A program made the position numbers and the translations under genes. Shown piece after piece: positions 8,379-17,543 of a stretch of 43,088 bases of DNA. Source of the DNA: Chloroflexota bacterium (lineage in GTDB: Bacteria > Chloroflexota > Limnocylindria > Limnocylindrales > CSP1-4); contig JACQEG010000035.1 in the NCBI GenBank assembly GCA_016200665.1, positions 1-43,088 on the forward strand. Reading direction: 5' to 3'. Within the stretch, counting starts at the first letter, position 1, and each line of letters begins with the position of its first letter. A model generated the notes under the pieces. The model was not told the origin of the DNA. It saw only the letters and a program-made list of their open reading frames with translations, and did not search any database.

Positions 8379-10409
8379 TCATCCCTCGGCGCCCGCCACC
8401 CTGACCTCGGCGGCCAGCAACGATTCGAGGTCGGCTCGGGCCGCCGGCGCCGTGAACACCGTCAGCCGGTCGCCGGCCTCGAGCCGGACGTCGCCCCGAG
8501 GCACGATCACTCGGTCGCCTCGGGCGATCGAGACGACGACCGTGTCGCGCGGCCACGCGGTGGCCGAGATCGCCTGACCCGCGAGGGCCGACGACGGCCC
8601 GACCTCGGCTTCGACGAGGGCGCCGGTGGAGCCCACGGCTCGCACCTGCCGGACGTTCGCGGCCAGGGCGCGTCGATAGGCCGCCACGACGTCACGAGCG
8701 GAGAGGACCCCGGCCAGGCGGTCGTTGGCCTGAACCGGAGCCCATGCCCGATGGGCGTCGGTGAGGGCTGCAAGGGCGTCGTCGAGGGGATCGTCGGCAT
8801 TGATCACGGGACCGTCCACGTGCAGGTCTCCGATGGTCATGGCCGGGTCCGCCGATGTGAGCTCGGCCAGATCGATGCTGCCGCGGACCGAGCCATCGGG
8901 GGCGAGGACCGGCGCTCCGGGCACGTTCGCGGCCTCCATGCGGTCGCGCGCGACGGCCACCGTATCGCCCGTGTGCAGAACGGCCCGGGCGGCGCGGACC
9001 GCGTCGCCGGCAGGGATCGAGGCCATGAGGGGCAGGGCGAACCGGAACCGGTGGGCCGGTGAGTCGGCGCGGCTGCGGAGCTGGGAGGCGTACATCGAGC
9101 GGTCGCCCACCACCAGCGTGGCAATGCCGATAGCGAGCATCGCGGGCCCGAGCATCGCCAGGCTGTCGGTCATCTCCGCCACCATGAGCATCACCGCCAG
9201 AGGCGCATGGGCGACGCTCCCGAAGAGCGCCATCATCGCGACGATCACGAACGGCGAAGGGTCCGCCGGGACACCCGGTGCGATGGGCTCGAGGAGGCGC
9301 CAGATGCCGGCGCCGAGCAGGCCGCCGATGACCATGCCCGGCCCGAACACCCCGCCCGAGCCGCCCGAGCCGATCGACAGGGATGTAGCGAGAATCTTCG
9401 CGAACGGCAGGGCGAGCACGACCCACAGCGGCAGTCCCAGCAGCGTCGTCCGGTCGAGGCCTGCCTGGACCCAGCCGTATCCGGTGCCGAGGACGCCAGG
9501 CAGGACGAGGCCGAGGGTGCCGACGGCCAGGCCGGCGACGGCCGGCCGGAGCGCCCGCGGGATCGACCATCCTCGAAACCAGCGCGTGAGCCCGTAGAAG
9601 CTCCCGACATACAGGCGCCCCACGAGGCCAGCTGCGATCCCGATCACGGAGTAGTAGATCAGCTGGCGCGGATCCGTGAACCCAGCCCCGGACACGCGCC
9701 CGAAGATCGGGGAGAAGCCGACGAGCGCCCCGAAGATCGAGAATGCCACGATCGATCCCACGAAGGCCGGGACCAGGGCGTCGGACTCGACGTCCTCGCG
9801 ATAGGGGATCTCGACCGCCAGCACCGCGCCACCGAGCGGCGCGCGGAAGATCGCGCCGATCCCGGCCCCCATGCCGGTGCTGACCGCGATCCGGGCGTCG
9901 CGGGCGTCGAGATCGAGGAACCGGGCGAGGAACGAGCCGAAGCCGGCGCCGATCTGGGCCGTCGGGCCCTCCCGCCCGCCGGAACCGCCGGAGCCGATGG
10001 TGACGGCCGATGCCACGAGCTTGATGAGCGGGATCCGGGCCCGGATCCGCCGCGCGCCGTGATGGAATGCCGCGATCGCCGCGTCCGTGCCATGGCCCTC
10101 GGCCTCGGGCGCGAAGCGGAACACGATGAGCCCGGAGATGAGCCCGCCGAGCCCGACGACGAGGGGGATGGCCCAGGGCCGCGCTGCGTCGGTGATCGGT
10201 CGAGCGCCTTCGCCGAGCGGCGATGCCGGCGAGAAGCCGGCGATCGCGCCGAGGAACACGTTCGAAGCCAGCTCGAGGGCCCAGAAGAACACCGCCGCCC
10301 CGACGCCGCTGATGACCCCGATGACCGCTCCCAGCACGACCCACTTGCGGAGATAGGCGGCGTCTCGAACCCGGGCGCGCAGCGTTCGAAGGACAAACGC
10401 CGGACTCAC
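8379..10409 (-). CDS. CLC-family chloride channel/transporter with C-terminal CBS pair and TrkA_C-like domain
   Basis: GSGGSGGREGPTAQIGAG and GSGGSGGVFGPGMVIGGLLG motifs; C-terminal CBS-like sequence and VVVSIARGDRVIVPRGDVRLEAGDRLTVFT. Confidence 0.9.
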   Translation of the reverse strand: MSPAFVLRTLRARVRDAAYLRKWVVLGAVIGVISGVGAAVFFWALELASNVFLGAIAGFSPASPLGEGARPITDAARPWAIPLVVGLGGLISGLIVFRFAPEAEGHGTDAAIAAFHHGARRIRARIPLIKLVASAVTIGSGGSGGREGPTAQIGAGFGSFLARFLDLDARDARIAVSTGMGAGIGAIFRAPLGGAVLAVEIPYREDVESDALVPAFVGSIVAFSIFGALVGFSPIFGRVSGAGFTDPRQLIYYSVIGIAAGLVGRLYVGSFYGLTRWFRGWSIPRALRPAVAGLAVGTLGLVLPGVLGTGYGWVQAGLDRTTLLGLPLWVVLALPFAKILATSLSIGSGGSGGVFGPGMVIGGLLGAGIWRLLEPIAPGVPADPSPFVIVAMMALFGSVAHAPLAVMLMVAEMTDSLAMLGPAMLAIGIATLVVGDRSMYASQLRSRADSPAHRFRFALPLMASIPAGDAVRAARAVLHTGDTVAVARDRMEAANVPGAPVLAPDGSVRGSIDLAELTSADPAMTIGDLHVDGPVINADDPLDDALAALTDAHRAWAPVQANDRLAGVLSARDVVAAYRRALAANVRQVRAVGSTGALVEAEVGPSSALAGQAISATAWPRDTVVVSIARGDRVIVPRGDVRLEAGDRLTVFTAPAARADLESLLAAEVRVAGAEG

Positions 10410-10828
10410 GCGTACGTCTCGAGGGCCCGGGCGATCAGCTCGATGCCGCGCAGCGCGACCGGCGACAGCCGAAGGATCGAGGCGATGTCGTCGAACGCCT
10501 CGCGCCGGAGGCCGAGGACACGGCGTCGGAGCTCGAGCCCGCTCTCGGTCAGGCGAACCCGCGTGATCCGCGCATCGCCCGGATCCTTGGTCGTCTCGAC
10601 GACGCCGCGCGTCCGGAGGCGCCCGATGAGCCGGCTGGCCGGTGATGATCGGGCTCCGATCCGCTCGGCGATCTCGCCGACCGTGGCGCCGCCGTCACGC
10701 TCGCCGACGATCATCAGCACCCGCCACTGGACGAAGGTGAGGTCTGTGCCCGCCGCGGCGATCGCGCGCTCGGTCAGCGCCACGCTTCCGATGACCAGTC
10801 GATCCAATGCCGTCACGAGTGGGTCCAT
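10406..10828 (-). CDS. MarR-family transcriptional regulator
   Basis: LTFVQWRVLMIVGERDGGATVGEIAERIGARSSPASRLIGRLRTRGVVETTKDPGDARITRVRLTESG. Stop overlaps the CLC GTG start. Confidence 0.88.
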   Translation of the reverse strand: MDPLVTALDRLVIGSVALTERAIAAAGTDLTFVQWRVLMIVGERDGGATVGEIAERIGARSSPASRLIGRLRTRGVVETTKDPGDARITRVRLTESGLELRRRVLGLRREAFDDIASILRLSPVALRGIELIARALETYA

Positions 10829-10850
10829 CGACCGATCGTACCCGATGTAT

Positions 10851-10869
10851 GTTCCATTCGGAAGGTAAC
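10851..10869. promoter_or_regulatory. Candidate MarR operator palindrome
   Basis: GTTCCATTCGGAAGGTAAC, a GTTnCnTTC-n-GAAnGnAAC palindrome (7 of 9 arm positions pair), 22 nt upstream of the MarR start. Confidence 0.5.
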
Positions 10870-10909
10870 TCTCAACCGGCACCCGCCGACGCCTGGCTGG
10901 CCATGACCG

Positions 10910-11236
10910 TCAGGTCGCGGGATCGCGAACCACCCGCCAGTGCGCGACGTGCTGCAAGGCCTCGTCGACGGAGCGCTGATCGAGGACTCGCGCGCTCGAA
11001 TAGCCGGCGGCGCGGAGACACGCCTGGGCCCGTGCCGCGCCAGCTGGGGATGACGGCTCGACGTCCGGGCTGCCGCTGAGCTCGGTCCAGCAGTCCTCGA
11101 CGGCCGCCACGAATGCGCAATCAGTCCATGGCCAGATCGCCATCCGCACCCGAGCCTCGCCGACGATCTCGCGAGCGGGCGTCCGTAGCTGGCCCGGCAC
11201 CGTGACGAGCCCCAGAACGCGACGCAGGCCGGTCAC
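10910..11236 (-). CDS. Hypothetical protein (108 aa), translationally coupled to the upstream MarR gene
   Basis: GTG start overlaps MarR TGA. VTGLRRVLGLVTVPGQLRTPAREIVGEARVRMAIWPWTDCAFVAAVEDCWTELS... Confidence 0.5.
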   Translation of the reverse strand: MTGLRRVLGLVTVPGQLRTPAREIVGEARVRMAIWPWTDCAFVAAVEDCWTELSGSPDVEPSSPAGAARAQACLRAAGYSSARVLDQRSVDEALQHVAHWRVVRDPAT

Positions 11237-11676
11237 TCGTATCGTCGCAGCGCCTCCCCGATCTGGGACAGGCCCTCGAGGAGATCGCTCGACAGCCGCT
11301 CTGCCAGGCCGTCGATCGCCTCTCGAACCATCTGCCGACGGCCATCGACCAGTGCCTGTCGAAGCACGCGACCGGCCGGTGTCAGGCGGACGAGCGTTGC
11401 TCGCCGGTCGGTCTCGTCGCGGACGGCGGCCACGAGGCCGCGGCGCTCGAGCCGCCTGATCAGACGACTCGTGGTCGGCACGGCGGACCCGACCCGTCGG
11501 GCGATGGCGCCGACGCGAAGGCCAACCTCGCTCGTCCCCACCACGACGAGTGCTCTCCACTGCGGAAAGGACAGCTCGACGGTCGGGCTCGCCTGGGCCA
11601 GGGCCACGGTCGTGACACCGACGGACTCGACCATCAGCCGCTCGATCGCTCGGATGACACGTTCATCGTGGGCCAT
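11233..11676 (-). CDS. MarR-family transcriptional regulator
   Basis: LSFPQWRALVVVGTSEVGLRVGAIARRVGSAVPTTSRLIRRLERRGLVAAVRDETDRRATLVRLTPAG. An alternative start exists at 11703. Confidence 0.85.
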   Translation of the reverse strand: MAHDERVIRAIERLMVESVGVTTVALAQASPTVELSFPQWRALVVVGTSEVGLRVGAIARRVGSAVPTTSRLIRRLERRGLVAAVRDETDRRATLVRLTPAGRVLRQALVDGRRQMVREAIDGLAERLSSDLLEGLSQIGEALRRYE

Positions 11677-11739
11677 TATATGCCCTCCGGTATTAGATGC
11701 CATATACTACCGACATCCGGCAACCCAACAAAGGCGCCA

Positions 11740-12423
11740 ATGAGCAACTGGCATCTTGAGCCCGCGGATCGACCCCGGGCGCTGACCGGGCCCGCGCTCC
11801 GGGCGCTCCGCGCGGGCACCCCGAGCGGCGGGATCTCCCGCCGGCAGCTCCTCCGGCGATCGATCGGCGGCGCGATCGCGCTGTGGCTGATCGAGCTTGG
11901 CGCGGGGACGCTCGGCTTCCTGTGGCCGAACCTCAGCGGCGGCTTCGGCGGCAAGGTCAAGATCGGTGACATCAACGACGTGAACAGCCAGATGGACGTC
12001 GAGGGAACGAGTCTGCGAGATGGGGCTCCAGCCCACTTCCTGGTCGCGCGGGCGTTCGTGATGCTGGTCGATCCCGGCCGATATCAGTTCATCCCCGGCG
12101 ATGACCCGCACGGCGACGGGGCAACCACGAACGTCCGAACCCTGTACCAGCGCTGCACCCACCTCGGTTGCACGCCCAACTTCTGCCCGAAGAACTTCTG
12201 GTTCGAGTGCCCATGCCACGGCTCCCGGTACGACCGGCTCGGGATCAAGGTCGGCGGTGCCGCGTACGGGCCCGCGCCGCGGAGTCTCGACCGATTCGCC
12301 TCGACCGTCGACGCCAATGGCGTGCTGACGCTCGATACCGGCAAGATCACCCTCGGGCCGCTGCCGGTCGCCCTCGGCCAGCCGGGCGTCATCCCGCCAC
12401 GCTCGCCGGTCGGCTGCCTGTGA
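11740..12423 (+). CDS. Rieske [2Fe-2S] protein, N-terminally anchored/exported
   Basis: CTHLGCTPNFCPKNFWFECPCHGSRYDRLG cluster motif; N-terminal RRQLLRRSIGGAIALWLIELGAG Tat-like or anchor segment. Confidence 0.88.
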   Translation: MSNWHLEPADRPRALTGPALRALRAGTPSGGISRRQLLRRSIGGAIALWLIELGAGTLGFLWPNLSGGFGGKVKIGDINDVNSQMDVEGTSLRDGAPAHFLVARAFVMLVDPGRYQFIPGDDPHGDGATTNVRTLYQRCTHLGCTPNFCPKNFWFECPCHGSRYDRLGIKVGGAAYGPAPRSLDRFASTVDANGVLTLDTGKITLGPLPVALGQPGVIPPRSPVGCL

Positions 12424-12920
12424 ACGCTGGCGGCCCCGTGCGCCGGAGTCGGGCTTCGTTCCTCGCCGCGATCTGGGCGATCGCCATCGTGGCCGGCGGA
12501 TGCGCTGCGCAGGCAAACCCGGGCTGGACGTACGCCCCGGTTGTCGTGCCATCGGGCTCGGCCGGTACCTCGTCCGCACCGCCGGGCCCGGCGTCGACGC
12601 CTGCGGCCAGCTCGCCCCAGCCGCCAGGCGGCGCGACCGTCATTGACATCACGGCCAGGAACGTGGCGTTCGAGCAGACCCGGCTCACGGCCCCGGCCAA
12701 CGTGCCGCTCACGATCCACTTCGACAACGAGGACTCCGGGGTCCCGCACGACGTGGCGATCTACCGGGGCTCAGCCGAAGGCCAGCAGGTCTTCCAGGGC
12801 GCCATCGTCACCGGCGTCGCGTCGACGGACTATCACGTACCAGCGCTGCCCGCCGGGACCTACACCGTCATCTGCACCGTGCACCCGACGCTGATGACCG
12901 CGATCCTGACCATCCAGTAA
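12420..12920 (+). CDS. Cupredoxin-domain lipoprotein (type 1 copper)
   Basis: Lipobox-like IVAGGCAAQ; copper ligands in SGVPHDVAIY and YTVICTVHPTLM. GTG start overlaps the Rieske stop. Confidence 0.82.
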   Translation: MNAGGPVRRSRASFLAAIWAIAIVAGGCAAQANPGWTYAPVVVPSGSAGTSSAPPGPASTPAASSPQPPGGATVIDITARNVAFEQTRLTAPANVPLTIHFDNEDSGVPHDVAIYRGSAEGQQVFQGAIVTGVASTDYHVPALPAGTYTVICTVHPTLMTAILTIQ

Positions 12921-12981
12921 GCGGTCCGGCAGCGGCAGCTCGGTGCCTCGCGTTGGGTCGAGGTCGCCATCGAAGGCCGAG

Positions 12982-13449
12982 TCACGACGTCGTCCCGGGA
13001 TCAGCGACGCAGCAGGGACAGGACGCTTCCGCCAGCACGCTCGCCGCAGCCGCGCAGCACGCCGTGCCGTCGGTCGCGAGCACGTCCAGGTGTCGGGCCG
13101 TCACCGTGAGATGACGCTCCAGCCGAGCGAGATGATCGTCGAGCGCCTGGAGCGTGCTGATCCGCTCGGCGACCTCGGCCCGCCGTTCGCGGAGCAAGGC
13201 GGGCAACGTCGCGCTCGTCGCGTCGCAGTGGCCGGTATGGCACCAGCCGGCGACCTGTGCCGCGTCGGCGAGCGGGAGGCCGAGGCGGCGAAGCTCGATG
13301 AGCAAGCGAAGGTGGTCGGCCTCGTCCTCGCCATAGTCGCGATATGCGTTCCGGCGCCGGGCGGCGCGCGGCAACCAGCCAGACTTCTCGTAGAAGCGGA
13401 CCGTGTCGGTCGAGGTCCCGACCCGTCGTGCCAGCTCGCCGATCTGCAT
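12982..13449 (-). CDS. MerR-family transcriptional regulator, probably metal/thiol responsive
   Basis: MQIGELARRVGTSTDTVRFYEKSGWLPRAARRRNAYRDYGEDEADHLRLLIELRRLGLPL; C-terminal cysteines WCHTGHC, TACC, SCPCC. Confidence 0.88.
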   Translation of the reverse strand: MQIGELARRVGTSTDTVRFYEKSGWLPRAARRRNAYRDYGEDEADHLRLLIELRRLGLPLADAAQVAGWCHTGHCDATSATLPALLRERRAEVAERISTLQALDDHLARLERHLTVTARHLDVLATDGTACCAAAASVLAEASCPCCVADPGTTS

Positions 13450-13462
13450 CCCTGGGATCTCC

Positions 13463-13918
13463 CTACCCGCCGGCCGTCGCCGGCGCCGGCTCGGATTCAA
13501 CCAGGGCCTTGAAGCGTTCGGCTTCCTTGGCTTCGCCAGCCGCGGCCTCTCGCGCCATCAGCGGCTCCATGACCTTCCGCCAACCGCCAAGTGAGATCTC
13601 GCCGGCATAGGTCATCCGCGTTCCGCTGCCTTCGGGCTCCAGCGTGACGCGTGAGATCCAGGTCAGGCCCGAGCCCTCGATCCGGATGATGAGCTGGCGC
13701 TCCGGCCGCAGCGTCATGATCTCCATCGAGTAGGTGCCCTTCAGGGGCCCGCCCGGGAGCCCGAACGACCCGCGGGTCCCGACGCTCGGCGAGCCCGCGC
13801 CTTCGAACCGGGTGTCGACCATCTCGGTCCACTTCGGGTACGTCGCAGGGTCGAGCAGGGCGGCCATCACGTCTGCCGGCCGGCGGGCGATCGAAACGAC
13901 GGTCGAGTATCGGATCAT
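13463..13918 (-). CDS. SRPBCC (START-like / polyketide cyclase) family protein
   Basis: MIRYSTVVSIARRPADVMAALLDPATYPKWTEMVDTRFEG...; GAGGGAG SD upstream of ATG 13918. A longer start at 14050 is possible. Confidence 0.8.
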   Translation of the reverse strand: MIRYSTVVSIARRPADVMAALLDPATYPKWTEMVDTRFEGAGSPSVGTRGSFGLPGGPLKGTYSMEIMTLRPERQLIIRIEGSGLTWISRVTLEPEGSGTRMTYAGEISLGGWRKVMEPLMAREAAAGEAKEAERFKALVESEPAPATAGG

Positions 13919-14056
13919 CGAAGTCTCCCTCAGGACGGCCGGGCGACCACCGCCGCCCGGTTTGTTGCCGACATCAGCCGGGCGCACCGCGGTCGCCATG
14001 GCAGCTCCCAGGCGGGCGAGCGCTTCGCGCCGAGCGGGGATGGCGACCATGGGCGA

Positions 14057-14087
14057 GGTATAGACCCTGGAGTGACTCCAATGTCAA
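14057..14087 (-). promoter_or_regulatory. MerR-type promoter: -35 TTGACA, 19-bp spacer with dyad, -10 TATACC
   Basis: Minus strand TTGACA-TTGGAGTCACTCCAGGGTC-TATACC; dyad GACnnTGGAGT-C-ACTCCAnnGTC. Confidence 0.75.
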
Positions 14088-14146
14088 GCCCGAGTCTTCG
14101 TCCTCGCCCTTGGATTGGAGCTCCGATGGGCGGCAAGCTTGGGCGG

Positions 14147-15463
14147 TTACGGCGCCGCCCGCCACCAGACGGCGCCGGGCAGCCCGTGACCGCCCGACTC
14201 GTCCCAGCCGACCGATGTCAGCCCCACGGCGACCTCGATCGTCGGCGAGCCGGCCGCGGCATACGGGCCGAAGCCGGCAAAGGCCGGGTCCGTGGCTTCG
14301 CACGCCCAGCGTGCGCCGTCGCCCGACGACCAGATCCCGCCGAGGCAGCTGTCCACGCCGCTCGGACCGGTCGCCAGGAACCGTCCGGTCGTCGCGGCGA
14401 CGCTGAAGACCTGTCCCGTTTCGGCACCCTCGACCGGCCCGGCCGTCCAGGCCAGGCCATCGTCCGATCGCCAGGCGACAACGATCGGCGCGCCGCCGGC
14501 TCCCGCGTCGAACGCCATGCCGACCGCGACGACGGAGCCGTGACCCGCGGCAACGCCGTTCGCCACGACGATCGCCTGCGTACCGGCGCCGCTGGGCGGC
14601 CCGAACATCGGGTCGTCCGTGATGCGCGACCACGCGGTGCCGTCCAACGACCTCCAGATCGCCGCGTGGCCGCGCGCCAGGCCAACCGCGATGAACGCGT
14701 TGCCGGTTGCGGCCACCGCCTCGATCCCGCCACCCTCGAAGGCGCTCTGCCCGGAGACTCGAGTCCAGGCGAGGCCGTCGATCGAGGTCCAGGCCATGGC
14801 GCGAACCGGGTTCGTGCCACACGCGACGTTGCACGCGGGATTCTCTCGACCCACCGCGAGCCAACCGGTCGACGTTGCCACCACGTCGGTGACCGAGAGG
14901 ACGTCACCGCCGCTCAGGGTGGCCGGGAAGTTCGAGCTGTGCCAGGTCCAGTGGGAGCCGTCGGTCGAGGACCAGCTCGCCGGCTTGCCGCCGACGGTCC
15001 CGATCACGACGAGGCGGCCCGGCCCGGCCGCGATCCTCGACGGCAGACCGTCGATCGCGCCGGTCGCGTGCGCGTGCCATGTACGGCCGTCCGTCGAGTC
15101 GAGGAAGGCTCCGCCGGTGTCATTGACCGCGACGGCCTCGAAGCGCGAGCCCGTCCACGCGACGTCCTGGAGCTGCGACGTGGTCAGCGACGGCTGTGCC
15201 GGCGCCGCCCGCCAGGCGCCGTTCGGAATCGGCAGGCTCGCGGTCGGGACCGGCGTCTCGATGGGCGTCAGCGTCGGGGAAGGCACCTCGGAGGGTGCGG
15301 GTGTCTCGGTGCCAACGGTCGCGATCGGGCTCGGCGCCACGGTCACCGCGATCGTCGGCACCGCGAGGCTCGGCGTCGATTCGGTCGTGCCCGTGCAGCC
15401 GGCGACGGCAAGCGCGGCCGCCAGGGTCAGGAGCCGCTTCATCGGCAGGCCGTGGGCGTTCAT
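14147..15463 (-). CDS. Secreted lipoprotein with BNR/sialidase-like beta-propeller repeats
   Basis: Lipobox LAVAGCTGTT; repeated S-x-DG-x-x-W motifs (STDGRTWHA, STDGSHWTW, SIDGLAWTR, SLDGTAWSR, SDDGLAWTA, SGDGARWAC). Confidence 0.75.
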   Translation of the reverse strand: MNAHGLPMKRLLTLAAALAVAGCTGTTESTPSLAVPTIAVTVAPSPIATVGTETPAPSEVPSPTLTPIETPVPTASLPIPNGAWRAAPAQPSLTTSQLQDVAWTGSRFEAVAVNDTGGAFLDSTDGRTWHAHATGAIDGLPSRIAAGPGRLVVIGTVGGKPASWSSTDGSHWTWHSSNFPATLSGGDVLSVTDVVATSTGWLAVGRENPACNVACGTNPVRAMAWTSIDGLAWTRVSGQSAFEGGGIEAVAATGNAFIAVGLARGHAAIWRSLDGTAWSRITDDPMFGPPSGAGTQAIVVANGVAAGHGSVVAVGMAFDAGAGGAPIVVAWRSDDGLAWTAGPVEGAETGQVFSVAATTGRFLATGPSGVDSCLGGIWSSGDGARWACEATDPAFAGFGPYAAAGSPTIEVAVGLTSVGWDESGGHGLPGAVWWRAAP

Positions 15464-15552
15464 CGAGTCTCCCAGCGGGACGCTCGCGAGTGGGGGCGGT
15501 ACCTCCGCCGGGAGAGACTCCCAACGGCCGTCGCTGGTGACGACCTGGGGGA

Positions 15553-16203
15553 TCAGCCCTCGCTGCCCGTCCCGAACTGGCGATCGCCGGCATCACCCAG
15601 GCCCGGCATGATGTAGCCCTTGTCGTTGAGCTGGCGGTCGAGCGCTGCGGTATAGATCTCGACGTCCGGGTGCGCCTTCGAGACCGCGGCGACGCCCTCC
15701 GGGGCGGCGATCAGGTTGACGAGCTTGATCCGCACCGGCTGGACGGCGCCCCAGCGCTTGAGGACCTCGATGGCGGCCGTGGCCGAGCCGCCGGTCGCGA
15801 GCATCGGGTCGAGGATCAGGCACAGGTCGACCGAGGCCGACGTCGGGAGCTTGTTGTAGTACTCGACCGGGCGCAGGGTCCGCTCGTCCCGGAACAGGCC
15901 CAGGTGCCAGACCTGGGCGGTCGGCATGAGCTCGAGCATCGCGTCGACCATGCCGAGGCCGGCGCGCAGGATCGGGACGAGCCCGATGCGGTCGCCGAGC
16001 TCGTGGCCGTCCATCGTCTCGAGCGGGGTGCGGACCTTGATCGGCCGCAGCCGGGCATCGGCGAGGGCCTCGTAGCCGAGGAGCCACGACAGCTCCCGGA
16101 CGACCTCGCGGAACTTCTTTGGCTCGGTCGTCTCGTCCCGCAGGATGCCGAGCTTGTGCGCGACCGCGGGGTGCGTCGAGACGTGGAGCGTCGGGGTCTC
16201 CAT
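15553..16203 (-). CDS. upp: Uracil phosphoribosyltransferase
   Basis: [55 protein letters not shown] (PRPP loop), [17 protein letters not shown]. Confidence 0.95.
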   Translation of the reverse strand: METPTLHVSTHPAVAHKLGILRDETTEPKKFREVVRELSWLLGYEALADARLRPIKVRTPLETMDGHELGDRIGLVPILRAGLGMVDAMLELMPTAQVWHLGLFRDERTLRPVEYYNKLPTSASVDLCLILDPMLATGGSATAAIEVLKRWGAVQPVRIKLVNLIAAPEGVAAVSKAHPDVEIYTAALDRQLNDKGYIMPGLGDAGDRQFGTGSEG

Positions 16204-16289
16204 GGCGCCATGGCCTCCTCGTTGGGATCGCATCGCGATGCTACATCCCGGTTTGACGCGCCGTTCGGCCGTCCGTACCGTTTCCGTTC

Positions 16290-17453
16290 GTGCCCAGCCC
16301 CGACGCTTCCGCAGCCCGTCGTTCGGCGCGCCCGCGAGCGACCCGGGAGCGCGTCCCCGCGGCCCGCCCGCGGCGGGTCGCGACGCCCGTCCTCGTGCGC
16401 GAGATGCGGGGCGACGTCGAGGAGAGCGCCCACCGCGGCGAGGTCGTCGAGGTCGATCTCACGGGCCGGGTCATCCGGGCGATCGGCGATCCCGAGCGCC
16501 TGACGAACCTCCGCTCCGCCGTCAAGCCGTTCGGCCTGATCGCTCTGCTCGAGGCGGGGGGCGATCGGGAGTTCGGGCTCGAGCCGCAGGAGCTGGCGAT
16601 CATGGCCGGCAGCCACTCCGGCGAGGACCTCCACGTCAGGACGCTGCTCGCGCTCTTCCGACGGACGGGCATCAGCCAGGCTGATCTCGGCTGCGGGACG
16701 ATGGTGCCGATGGACGCGCTCACGGCCGCGCGCCTGGCGCGCGACGGCGAGCGCCCCGGCGTGGTCCGCCACATGTGCTCCGGCCAGCACTCCGTGTTCC
16801 TGCTCATGTCCAAGATGGGCGGCTGGTCGCCGAAGGAGTACTGGGCCGACGACCACCCGACCCAGGTGGCTCTCCGCGAGGCCGTCGCGAAGGCCTTCCG
16901 GACGAGCCCGACGCGGCTCGTCACGAGCATCGACGGCTGCGGCATCGCGACCTACGCGTTCGCGCTGCGCGAGATCGCGTGGGCGTTCGCCTGCCTGGCC
17001 GACCCGGATGCGATCCCGACGGGCGATCCGCGCTCGAAGCTCGCCGGCCACTACCGCACGATTCGGGCCGCGATGCTCGCCCACCCGGAGATGGTCGCGG
17101 GCACGCACGACCGCCTCGACACCTCGCTCATGAAGGCGCTCCCCGGCCGCTTCGTCGCGAAGGGCGGCGCCGAGGCCCTCCGCGCCGTCGGGATCCTGCC
17201 GGGCCCGCGCGGCGCCGGCGTCTCGAGCGCCGCGACCGGCCTCGCGCTCAAGATCGAGGATGGCGACGGCTGGGACCGCGCCGCGCCCGCGGCCTTCGTC
17301 GAGGCGCTCCGTCAGGCGGGCGTGCTCGAGGGCCTGCCGCTTCGGGCGCTCGCCCGCTATCACCGACCGCCGACGATGGATTCCCACGGCCGGGTCGCGG
17401 CGGAGGCCATCGCGGACTTCGAGCTGGCCCCGATCGGCGAGCTCGTCAGCTAG
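16290..17453 (+). CDS. Asparaginase (asparaginase_II family)
   Basis: [70 protein letters not shown] start. Confidence 0.85.
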   Translation: MPSPDASAARRSARPRATRERVPAARPRRVATPVLVREMRGDVEESAHRGEVVEVDLTGRVIRAIGDPERLTNLRSAVKPFGLIALLEAGGDREFGLEPQELAIMAGSHSGEDLHVRTLLALFRRTGISQADLGCGTMVPMDALTAARLARDGERPGVVRHMCSGQHSVFLLMSKMGGWSPKEYWADDHPTQVALREAVAKAFRTSPTRLVTSIDGCGIATYAFALREIAWAFACLADPDAIPTGDPRSKLAGHYRTIRAAMLAHPEMVAGTHDRLDTSLMKALPGRFVAKGGAEALRAVGILPGPRGAGVSSAATGLALKIEDGDGWDRAAPAAFVEALRQAGVLEGLPLRALARYHRPPTMDSHGRVAAEAIADFELAPIGELVS

Positions 17454-17543
17454 CGGCTCCGGCCTTCCGAGCCGCGCTGGGCCTCCCATGCGCGCTGGGT
17501 CGCCGATGCGCGCCGAACCGCGACCGGCGACACTCTCCGTGGC

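Noticed and set aside
9207-10868. 553-aa plus-strand ORF
   Set aside because: Antisense of the CLC and MarR genes; composition typical of a shadow ORF.
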